Shown: piece after piece, positions 25,542-36,246 of the stretch
Position numbering within the stretch: the stretch's first letter is position 1
Layout of the letters: the number at the start of each line of letters is the position of its first letter
Assembly (NCBI GenBank): GCA_023634235.1
Contig: JAMKCF010000003.1
Location: 13,920,742 to 13,984,741, forward strand
DNA: 64,000 nucleotides
DNA from: Pisaster brevispinus
Lineage: Eukaryota > Echinodermata > Asteroidea > Forcipulatida > Asteriidae
Direction of reading: 5' to 3'
The notes under the pieces: model-generated
Databases searched by the model: none
The model's input: only the letters and a program-made list of their open reading frames with translations
What the model was told of the DNA's origin: nothing
Translations under genes and position numbers: made by a program

Positions 25542-26986
25542 GTCGAATGACAGTATACCAGTAGTAGCAATTGAGGTATTTTATACTGTTGCTTATCTTT
25601 ACTGTAAGGCTCTTTTATTTACTTTTGCATCTAGTAGTCTACAATGGGTGCCTGAGTCATCATGCGGTTAAAGCTCTAATGTTGGCCTGTGGTGAAGTCA
25701 AGGACGAGACATAATTGGAGGTGTATTCCTGTAAAATATCAGATAAATCCTTACATTTAGTTTAATTTGTCAAAATAAATTTTACTGAGAGGCACAAGGA
25801 GGGAAGTGGCACAAGCGCAACTGATAATTAAACACAATATTATGGAAGTGGTTTAAACGCAAGGAGGGAAGTGGTACAAACACAAGGAGGGAAGTGGTAC
25901 AAACGCAAGGAGGGCAGTGGTAAAAACGCAAGGAGGGAAGTGGTACAAAGGCAGGAAGGGAAGTGGTACAAACGCAAGTAGGGAAGTGGTATAAACGCAG
26001 GGAGGGAAGTGGTACAAATGCAGGGAGGGAAGTGGTATAAACTCAAGGAGGGAAGTGGTACAAAGGCAAGGAGGGAAGTGGTACAAACGCAAGGAGGGAA
26101 GTGGTATAAACTCAAGGAGGGAAGTGGTACAAATGCAAGGAGGGAAGTGGTACAAACGCAAGGAGGGAAGTGGTATAAACACAGGGAGGGAAGTGGTATA
26201 AACGCAAGGAGGGAAGTGGTAATTGAAAGCAAGGGAGGAAATGGTCAAAAAAAGCAAGGAGGGAAGTGGTCAGTAAATGCAAGGAGGGTAGTGGTATAAA
26301 TGCAAGAAAGGAAGTTGTAAAAAAGCAAAAACGGAAAAGTTCTAGAGAAAAGCAAGGTGAGTGGTACAAACACAAATGATCAATAAGCATGCAGTGAAGT
26401 GACAAATAAATGCAAGGAGGGAAGTAGTTTAACGCAAGCAGGGAAGTGGTACAAACGCAAGGAGGGAAGTGGTACAAACGCAAATAGGGAAGTGGTACAA
26501 ACGCAAGGAAGGAAGTGGTATAAACGCAAGGAAGGAAGTGATACAAACGCAAGGAAGGAAGTGGTACAAATGCCAGGAAGGAAGTGGTACAAACGAAAGA
26601 AGGGAATTGGTACAAACGCAAGGAGGGAACTGGTACAAACTCAAGGAGGGAAGTGGTACGAATGCAACGAGGAAAGTGGTACAAAAACGCGAGGAGGGAA
26701 GTGGTACAAACGCAAGGAAGGAAGCGGTACAAACACAGGGAGGAAAGTGGTACAAACTCAAGGAAGGAAGTGGTAATTGAAAGCAAGGAAGGAAATGGTC
26801 AATAAATGCAAGGAGGGAAGTGGTCAGTAAATGCAAGAAAGGAAGTTGTAAAAAAGCAAAAACGGAAAAGTTCTAGAGGCAAGCAAGGTGAGTGGTACAA
26901 ACACAAATAATAAATAAGCATGCAGTGAAGTGGCAAATAAATGCAAGGAGGGAAGTAGTTTAACGCAAGCAGGGAAGTGGTACAAA
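25542..26986. repeat. Satellite higher-order unit 5, left part
   Basis: Module at 25,542-25,795 and both landmark blocks (about 26,340 and 26,876). The unit is cut at a CGCAAGCAGGG monomer by the transposon at 26,987 and resumes in the same monomer phase at 30,781. Left plus right parts give about 3,176 bp, close to units 1 and 2. Confidence 0.92.
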
Positions 26987-27018
26987 CCCAGGAAAAAATT
27001 CCCATTGAATCCCATTGA

Positions 27019-27445
27019 AAAAAACTAATGGGATTAAATGGGATCCCATTGAAAAATTGAATGGGATTCAATGGGTTCCCATTGAATCCCATTAATGGGA
27101 TTCAATGGGATTGGTGTGGAATTTGGGACATATTCAATGGGATTCAATGGGATCCCATTGAACCCAATGGGATCAAATTCAATGGGATCCAATGGGACCA
27201 CCTTCAATGGGATCCCATTGGGATCCAATGGGACCTCCTTCAATGGGATCCCAATGGGATCCCATTGGGATCCAATGGGACACCTTCAATGGGATCCCAT
27301 TGGGATCCAATGGGACACCTTCAATGGGATCCCATTGGGATCCAATAGGACCACATTCAATGGGATCCCAATGGGATCCCATTGGGATCCAATGGGACCT
27401 CCTTCAATAAGATCACATTGGGACCCAATGGGACCACATTCAATA
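27019..27445. repeat. Left subterminal repeats of the transposon
   Basis: Irregular tandem copies of phrases such as TTCAATGGGATCCCATTGGG and ATCCAATGGGACCACC, roughly 35-60 bp long. They contain many GGATCC palindromes. Arrays of short motifs beside TIRs are often transposase binding regions; that role is inferred here. Confidence 0.85.
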
Positions 27446-28692
27446 AAAATTCACTTTAGTTTTATCATAATATTAAGTAAGTATATTTTTTACTGTAGTT
27501 TTACTACAGTAAAACAAGATTTATTGTTACAGTTTTTCTTAAAGTTTAACATACTTTACATTGCAGTTTAACTGCAGTTAGTTTCAATATACATGTAGTA
27601 AGAATGTAGTGTTTTTGCCAATTTGCCATAGGTTTAATGCTAAAAATACACTAAACTTCACATAAACTACATAAATGGTTTTTACTATAGTTTTTATGAT
27701 ACTTTTTTCGTAATTTTTTGGTAGTTTTATTAGTAAAAACACACAAAAAGTGTAATAACACTACATATTAACTTGGATACTGTCATAATAAATTATTGTA
27801 GTAACTGTAATAAAACAATATAGTATTATGTGGAAAACTATGTTAAAACTATAGCTTACTTTACTTTCACTATTATATCACTGTAATTGTACTGTAGTTT
27901 TATTACAGGTTCATTGCAATGGGTGATGTCACAGTAGTCTTTATTGAAGTTTCATTACAATACTTTTGTAGTAATACTTTGAAAAAAGTATGCTAAAAAA
28001 AACGATTGTTTTATTAAAATGGTGGTTGAAGAGGACAGTTAGTTGTGGAAATTGCAACACCACAGGACAAATCTCTTTTTAGAATGTTTATGTTGGGCGA
28101 GTATCCCAAACCCAATGCTGGTCTTGTGAGAAATGCCACGATGCTCCGTTGCTAGGCTTCTGTTGATGGTGATGATGATTTAGTCACATTCCTCAGAGAG
28201 AGAAGTGCACAAAGAACTGTAAAAGAAGAAATGGGAAAAATATTTTAAAGAAAATATAAAACATTTGCCAAAACTATATGGTTTGCACAACTTTGCGGTC
28301 TGCGTTGGTACAGACATGGCAGCAGAACTTATCAGTGCCAAGCTCAAACAATGTGACTATGAAATTTTTGCATATAATTAATTTTAAAGACCCAACTTTA
28401 AAGTTAAAAACCTGTCATGTAAAAAATATGGCATTCAAAATTTTGCGCTTATCAGTTTTAAAGATGTTTTAGACCTGGGTACGAGTTGAATTGTGTCTGA
28501 GCCAGTAACAGGGACGCTGTACTTGTTTTAAAAAAATAATTTTGACATTTGCGGTCATACTAGCTCCCCAGCAAAAGCTTATATATAGATATGATGGAAA
28601 ACCTCAATCCAGCAAGAAAATATGCCTCATAATGAAAAAACACCAAACAAAATAGCTTGACTAAAACCACTTACTTACTGGCTTCCCAACAT

Positions 28693-29189
28693 GTCAAAGA
28701 TGCAACATCAGGCATTAAATTGTACTCACAGTGTTGTGCTCCAAATTGATTATTTTTAAGTCAACAATCGGTTAAACCATGCATCGCGATCCACGTCTAA
28801 GAACTCTCTCCGAATTTAAACGGGTGCCTTTTTATGCCCCTGCCTACCACATGGTCGCGATGCAGCAGTAGATCAGTACATGTATATCAATTGGTCAACG
28901 ACTGTTGAAGAAAGCACTGTTCATACGGGCACCGCAGCGAGTGCAGGTTGTATTGCTTGCTCATACCGTGTGCACTCTGCGGTGCCTGTAAATAACCTGT
29001 GCTTTCTTCGAGTCAACAGTCGTTGACTAATTGATCTACTGATGCACCTGCCACTACGGCGCAGTAAACAGGGCACCAGTTAAATTCCGAGTGTTTTTTG
29101 TTGTGGATTGCGATGGATAGTTTTACCGATCGTTGACTAATAAAAATCATAAATATCGGAGTACAATTTTATGCCTGTCATCTTTGAAT
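28693..29189. repeat. Large imperfect palindrome inside the transposon
   Basis: Two arms of about 230 bp are inverted copies of each other around about 28,950. Matching pairs include GTCAACGACTGTTGA with TCAACAGTCGTTGAC, GGGCACCGCAG with CTGCGGTGCC, CATCGCGATCCAC with GTGGATTGCGATG, and GCATTAAATTGTACTC with GAGTACAATTTTATGC. It may be a foldback element nested in the larger transposon. No coding potential was seen. Confidence 0.8.
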
Positions 29190-30025
29190 TATTGACATAC
29201 ATGATGAACTGAAGTACTTACTAATTAAATACTTACACCAACCTGACAAACCAAAAGTACTTTTATCTGACACTTTTACAAGAAAATTATACTTTAAACA
29301 AAACACTTACCAAATCATGCTAGTTCTGATCACACGGTACGTACTCAAACCCAAGGCAAGTCATGAAGTACCACACAACGTGACAACCACGATCTGATAT
29401 GCTGATCACCGATGATTCTTTCTTCATCTGTTCATGTTCTTGATGAGTTTGTTTGACTGTAAAAATCACATCTGATCAGCATCTCAGTTTCACACAGCTT
29501 TTACAATTAAATTGCCCTCAAAAACCTCCGACTTAAAAATGGGCAGCTTTAATGTTTTACACTGAAAAAACATGAACAAGTCAGTACATTTATTTAGCAA
29601 CCGTCGGTCGATTGGAGGAAAAGTGTTGAGTTGTAATTTCAAACGGTTATCCTTTTTTAAAGCTGATGACTCATTCTGGATGAGAAGGGGCTCTATCACG
29701 TTGGTGCTCAATTTACATACGCGAAGTCAGGGTGCTGATCTAAATCAAAGATCGTATAGCGCCCCCTAGCGGCAGCGCTATGCTATTTTTGTCTTAAATA
29801 AACTTGCGCAGTCCTTTTACTGCTTTGGTTATGCAATTTAGTGAGTGCATACTACCCTGGTAGTATAAACAGGTTTATCCATGTGTCCAAGAATTGTTCA
29901 GATTATTTTATTGTTTCACTCATAGTATGCATAACTCCTCAGTCTTAATTACAAATTGTATAGTGAAACTAAAACTCGCACAGCTTACTATAATAATTAT
30001 ACAGTCTGTTTTAACACAAATTAGT

Positions 30026-30748
30026 ATGAGGACCACATTCAATGGGATCCCACTGTGATCCAATGGGACCACCTCAATGGGATCCTATTGGGATCCAATG
30101 GGACCACATTCAATGGGATCCCATTGGGACCCAATGGGACTACAGTCAATGGGAATTTTCATTATCCCATTGAGCCGAGTGGGTGTCCCATAGAATCTCA
30201 ATAAATTAATGGGATCCCATTGACAGTCACCAGTCTAGTTGGGTCTCACTCAAAATATCAATGGGACTCAATGGGATTCAATGGGAGTTTTCTCAATCCC
30301 ATTGAGCCTAGTGGGTATCCCATAAAATCCCATTAAATTAATGGGATCCGATTGACACCAGTTGGGTCTTACTCAAAATATCAATGGGACTCAATGGGAT
30401 TCAATGGGAATTTTCTAAATCCCATTGAGCCTTGTGGGTATCCCATAAAATCCCATTAAATTAATGGGATCCCATTGACAGTCACCAGTCTAGTTGGGTC
30501 TCACTCAAAATATCAATGGGACTCAATGGGATTCAATGGGAGTTTTCTCAATCCCATTGAGCCTAGTGGGTATCCCATAAAATCCCATTAAATTAATGGG
30601 ATCCGATTGACACCAGTTGGGTCTTACTCAAAATATCAATGGGACTCAATGGGATTCAATGGGAATTTTCTCATTCCCATTGGTTTCCCATTGAATCCCA
30701 TTAAAACAATGGGATCCCATTGAATCCCATTCAAAATATCAATGGGAC
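30026..30748. repeat. Right subterminal repeats of the transposon
   Basis: After a short segment like the left subterminal array, a unit of roughly 115-125 bp repeats about four times: ATCCCATTGAGCC, GTGGGTATCCCATAAAATCC, TTAATGGGATCC, then a CAGTTGGGTCTTACTC or GTCTAGTTGGGTCTCACTC variant, and ATATCAATGGGACTCAATGG. Two sub-variants alternate (GACAGTCACCAGTCTAG versus GACACCAG). Confidence 0.85.
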
Positions 30749-30780
30749 TCAATGGGATTCAATGGGAATTTTTTCCTGGG

Positions 30781-32511
30781 AACGCAAGCAGGGAAGTGGT
30801 ACAAACGCAAGGAGGGAAGTGGTACAAACGCAAATAGGGAAGTGGTACAAACGCAAGGAAGGAAGTGGTATAAACGCAAGGAAAGAAGTGATACAAACGC
30901 AAGGAAGGAAGTGGTACAAACGCCAGTAAGGAAGTGGTACAAACGAAAGAAGGGAACTGGTACAAACGCAAGGAGGGAACTGGTACAAACGCAGGGAGGG
31001 TAGTGGTATAAATGCAAGGAGGAAAGTGGTAAAAAAGCAAGGAGGGAAGTGGTACGAATGCAAGGAGGGAAGTGGTACAAACGCGAGGAGGGAAGTGGTA
31101 CAAACGCGAGGAGGGAAGTGGTACAAACGCAAGGAAGGAAGCGGTACAATTGCCAGGAAGGAAGTGGTACAAACGAAAGAAGGGAATTGGTACAAACGCA
31201 AGTAGGGAACTGGTACAAACGCAAGTAGGGAACTGGTACAAACGCAGGGAGGGTAGTGGTATAAACGCAAGGAGGAAAGTGGTAAAAAAGCAAGGAGGGA
31301 AGTGGTACGAATGCAAGGAGGGAAGTGGTACAAACGCAAGGAGGGAAGTGGTACAAACGCAAGGAGGGAAGTGGTCCAAACTCAAGGAGGGAAGTGTACA
31401 AACGCAAGGAGGGAAGTGGTACGAATGCAAGGAGGGAAGTGGTACAAAGGCAAGGAGGGAAGTGGTACAAATGCAAGGAGGGAAATGGTACAAACGAAAG
31501 GAGGGAAGTGTACAAACGCAAGGAAGAAAGTGGTATAAATGCAAGGGAGGGAAGTGGTACAATTGCAAGGAAGGAAGTGGTATCAACGCAAGTAGGGAAG
31601 TGGTACAAACGCAGGGAGGGTAATGGTACAAACACATAAAGGGAAGTGGTATCAACGCAAGGAAGGAAGTGGTAAAAACGCAAGGAGGGAAGTGGTACAA
31701 ATGCAAGTAGAGAAGTGGTATAAATGAAGGGAGGGAAGTGGTACAAATGCAAGGAAGGAAGTGGTACAAACACAAATAGGGAAGTAGTACAAACTCAAGG
31801 CAGGAAGTCGTACAAACGCAAGAAAGGAAGTGGTACAAACGCAAGAAAGGAAGTGGTACAAACGCAAGGAGGGAAGTGGTACAAACTCAACAAAGGAAGT
31901 GGTACAAACGCAAGGAAGGAAGTGGTACAAACGCAAGGAAGGAAGTGGTAAAAAAGCAAGGAAGGAAGTGGTACATACACAAGGAGGGAAGTGGTACAAA
32001 CGCAGGGAGGGTAGTGGTATAAACCTCAAGGAAGGAAGTGGTACAAACGAAAGGAAGGAAGTAGTACAAACGCAAGGAGGGAAGTGGTACAATGCAAGGA
32101 AGGAAGTGGTACAAACGCAAGGAGGGAAGTGGTTCCATCGCAAGGAAGGAAGTGGAACAAACGCAGGGAGGGAAGTGGTACAATGCAAGGAAGGAAGTGG
32201 TACAAACGCAACGAAGGAAGTGGTTCCATCGCAAGGAAGGAAGTGGAACAAACGCAGGGAGGGAAGTGGTATAAACGCAGGGAAGGAAGTGGTACAAACG
32301 CAAGGAGGGAAGTAGTACAAACATATGGAAGGAAGCGGTACAAACGCAAGGAGGGTAGTGGTACAAACACAGGGAGGGTAGTGGTATAAACCCAGGAAGG
32401 AAAGTGGTACAAACGCAAGGAAGGAAATGGTACAAATGCAAGGAAGGAAGTGGTACAAACGCAAGGAGGGAACTGGTACAAACGCAGGGAGGGTAGTGGT
32501 ATAAACACAAG
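30781..32511. repeat. Satellite higher-order unit 5, right part
   Basis: Resumes the interrupted unit with AACGCAAGCAGGG and the same monomer series that follows this site in units 1-3. It includes a local rearrangement near 32,085-32,290 where GGTTCCATCGCAAGG monomers and an extra short duplication appear; these are not in the other units. Confidence 0.92.
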
Positions 32512-33959
32512 GTCGAATGACAGTATACCAGTAGTAGCAATTGAGGTATTTTATACTGTTGCTTATCTTTACTGTAAGGCTCTTTTATTTACCTTTGCAT
32601 CTAGTAGTCTACAATGGGTGCCTGAGTCATCATGCGGTTAAAGCTCTAATGTTGGCCTGTGGTGAAGTCAAGGACGAGACATAATTGGAGGTGTATTCCT
32701 GTAAAATATCAGATAAATCCTTACATTTAGTTTAATTTGTCGAAATAAATTTTACTGAGAGGCACAAGGAGGGAAGTGGCACAAGCACAACTGATAATTA
32801 AACACAATTACGGAAGTCGTATAAATGCAAGTAGGGAAGTGATAATTAAACGCGAGGAGGGAAGTGATTATTAAATACAAGGAGGGAAGTGATATTGAAA
32901 AAGGAAGTAGAGAAGTGGTAAATTAAAGTGAGGAAGGAAGTTGTTAAAGTGCTAGGAAGGAAAAGGCATAAACGCAAGGAGGGAATAGGTACAAACGCAA
33001 GGAGGGTGTGGTACAACCGCAAGGAGGGTGTGGTACAAATGAAAGAAGGGTGTGGTACAAACGCAAGGAGGGTGTGGTACAAACGCAAGGAGGGTGTGGT
33101 ACAAACGCAAGAAAGGAAGTGGTACAAACGCAAGGAGGGAAGTGGTACAAACTCAAGAAAGGAAGTGGTACAAACGCAAGGAAGGAAGTGGTACAAACGC
33201 AAGGAGAGAAGTGGTACAAACACAAGGAAGGAAGTGGTACATACACAAGGAGGGAAGTGGTACAAACGCAGGGAGGGTAGTGGTATTAACCTCAAGGAAA
33301 GAAGTGGTACAAACGAAAGGAAGGAAGTAGTACAAACGCAAGGAGGGAAGTGGTACAATGCAAGGAAGGAAGTGGTACAAACACAAGGAGGGAAGTTGTC
33401 AAACGCAAGGAAGGAAGTGGTACAAACGCAAGGAGGGAAGTGGTACAAACGCAGGGAGGGTAGAGGTATAAACCCAGGAAGCGAAGTGGTACAAAGGAAA
33501 GAAGGGAAGTGGTACAAACGCAAGGAGGGAAGTGGTCCAAACTCAAGGAGGGAAGTGGTAGAAACGCAACGAGGGAAGTGGTACAAGCGCAAGGAGGGAA
33601 GTGGTCCAAAGTCAAGGAGGGAAGTGGTACAAACGCAAGGAGGGAAGTGGTACAAACGCAAGGAGGGAAGTGTACAAATGCAAGGAGGGAATTGGTATGA
33701 ATGCAGGGAGGGAAGTGGTACAAACACAAGGAAGAAAGTGGTATAAACGCAAGGAAGGAAGTGGTACAAACTCAAGGAGGGTAGTGGTACAAATGCAAGG
33801 AAGGAAGTGTTATAACACAAGGAAGGAATTGGTACAAACGCAAGGAAGGAAAAGGTACAAACGCAAGGAAGGAAGTGGTACAAACGCAAGAAGGGAATTG
33901 GTACGAACGCAAGGAGGCAACTGGTACAAACGCAGGGAGGGTAGTGGTATAAACACAAG
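32512..33959. repeat. Satellite higher-order unit 6 (1,448 bp, divergent)
   Basis: Module at 32,512-32,765. The sequence after the module reads CACAATTACGGAAGTCG, then GATAATTAAACGCGAGG, as in the rightmost unit and unlike units 1-5. Neither landmark block occurs. It contains its own variants, such as GGGTGTGGTACAA repeated near 33,003-33,110. Confidence 0.9.
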
Positions 33960-36246
33960 GTCGAATGACAGTATACCAGTGGAAAAGTTCTAGAATTAAG
34001 CAAGGTGAGTGGTACAAACACAAATGATCAATAAGCATGCAGTGAAGTGACAAATAAATGCAAGGAGGGAAGTAGTTTAATGCAAGCAGGGAAGTGGTAC
34101 AATCGCAAGGAGGGAAGTGGTACAAATGCAAATAGGGAAGTGGTACAAACGCAAGGAAGGAAGTGGTATAAACGCAAGGAAGGAAGTGATACAAACGCAA
34201 GGAAGGAAGTGGTACAAACGCCAGGAAGGAAGTGGTACAAACGAAAGAAGGGAATTGGTACAAACGCAAGGAGGGAACTGGTACAAACTCAAGGAGGGAA
34301 GTGGTACGAATGCAACGAGGAAAGTGGTACAAACGCGAGGAGGGAAGTGGTACAAACGCAAGGAAGGAAGCGGTACAAACACAGGGAGGGAAGTGGTATA
34401 AACGCAAAGAGGAAAGTGGTACAAACTCAAGGAAGGAAGTGGTAATTGAAAGCAAGGAAGGAAATGGTCAATAAATGCAAGGAGGGAAGTGGTCAGTAAA
34501 TGCAAGAAAGGAAGTTGTAAAAAAGCAAAAACGGAAAAGTTCTAGAGGCAAGCAAGGTGAGTGGTACAAACACAAATGATAAATAAGCATGCAGTGAAGT
34601 GGCAAATAAATGCAAGGAGGGAAGTAGTTTAACGCAAGGAGGGAAGTGGTACAAACGCAAGCAGGGAAGTGGTACAAACGCAAGGAGGGAAGTGGTACAA
34701 ACCCAAATAGGGAAGTGGTACAAACGCAAGGAAGGAAGTGGTATAAACGCAAGGAAAGAAGTGATACAAACACAAGGAAGGAAGTGGTACAAACGCCAGG
34801 AAGGAAGTGGTACAAACAAAAGAAGGGAATTGGTACAAACGCAAGGAGGGAACTGGTACAAACGCAGGGAGGGTAGTGGTATAAACGCAAGGAGGAAAGT
34901 GGTAAAAAATCAAGGAAAAAGTGGTACGAATGCAAGGAGGGAAGTGGTACAAACGCGAGGCGGGAAGTGGTACAAACGCAAGGAAGGAAGCGGTACAATT
35001 GCCAGGAAGGAAGTGGTACATACGAAAGAAGGGAATTGGTACAAACACAAGGAGGGAACTGGTACAAATGCAGGGAGGGTAGTGGTATAAACGCAAGGAG
35101 GAAAGTGGTAAAAAAGCAAGGAGGGAAGTGGTACGAATGCAAGGAGGGAAGTGGTATAAACGCAAGGAGGGAAGTGGTACAAACGCAAGGAGGAAAGTGG
35201 TCCAAACTCAAGGAGGGAAGTGTACAAACGCAAGGAGGGAAGTGGTACGAATGCAAGGAGGGAAGTGGTACAAACGCAACGAGGGAAATGGTACAAACGA
35301 AAGGAGGGAAGTGTACAAACGCAAGGAGGAAAGTGGTATAAATGCAAGGGAGGGAAGTGGTACAATTGCAAGGAAGGAAGTGGTATCAACACAAGTAGGG
35401 AAGTGGTACAAACGCAGGGAGGGTAATGGTACAAACACATAAAGGGAAGTGGTATCAACGCAAGGAAGGAAGTGGTAAAAACGCAAGGAGGGAAGTGGTA
35501 CAAATGCAAGTAGAGAAGTGGTATAAATGAAGGGAGGGAAGTGGTACAAATGCAAGGAAGGAAGTGGTACAAACACAAATAGGGAAGTAGTACAAACTCA
35601 AGGAAGGAAGTCGTACAAATGCAAGAAAGGAAGTGGTACAAACGCAAGGAGGGAAGTGGTACAAACGCAAGGAGGGAAGTGGTACAAACTCAACAAAGGA
35701 AGTGGTACAAACGCTAGGAAGGAAGTGGTACAAACGCAAGGAAGGAAGTGGTAAAAAAGCAAGGAAGGAAGTGGTACATACACAAGGAGGGAAGTGGTAC
35801 AAACGCAGGGAGGGTAGTGGTATAAACCTCAAGGAAGGAAGTGGTACAAACGAAAGGAAGGAAGTAGTACAAACGCAAGGAGGGAAGTGGTACAATGCAA
35901 GGAAGGAAGTGGTACAAACGCAAGGAGGGAAGTGGTACAAACGCAACGAAGGAAGTGGTACAAACGCAAGGAAGGAAGTGGAACAAACGCAGGGAGGGAA
36001 GTGGTATAAACGCAGGGAAGGAAGTGGTACAAACGCAAGGAGGGAAGTAGTACAAACATATGGAAGGAAGCGGTACAAACGCAAGGAGGGTAGTGGTACA
36101 AACACAGGGAGGGTAGTGGTATAAACCCAGGAAGGAAAGTGGTACAAACGCAAGGAAGGAAATGGTACAAACGCAAGGAAGGAAGTGGTACAAACGCAAG
36201 GAGGGAACTGGTACAAACGCAGGGAGGGTAGTGGTATAAACACAAG
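33960..36246. repeat. Satellite higher-order unit 7 with module reduced to 26 bp
   Basis: Starts with only GTCGAATGACAGTATACCAG plus a few bases and passes straight into GGAAAAGTTCTAGAA, the first landmark block. A deletion has therefore removed nearly all of the module and the monomers after it. The second landmark block is at about 34,541. The remainder follows the order of units 1-5. Confidence 0.9.

Larger units (their letters stand above)
26987..30780. mobile_element. Non-autonomous DNA transposon with 32-bp TIRs, inserted in the satellite
   Basis: Both ends carry the same 32 bp in inverted orientation (26,987-27,018 and 30,749-30,780), beginning CCCAGGAAAAAATTCCCATT. The left flank ends TACAAA(C) and the right flank begins AACGCAAGCAGGG. 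Uninterrupted copies of this site elsewhere in the array read TACAAACGCAAGCAGGG, so the target duplication is AA or AAC, depending on whether the terminal C is counted. Inside each TIR are long subterminal arrays rich in AATGGGATCCCATTG. The interior (about 27,445-30,025) has no transposase-like frame, so the element must depend on a partner. The superfamily is unresolved; a 2-3 bp duplication fits several. Confidence 0.88.

Noticed and set aside
27034..27571. Open frames rich in Met-Gly-Ser-Asn-Asp-Pro in the transposon
   Set aside because: Translation of the AATGGGATCC subterminal repeats, open in several frames on both strands.
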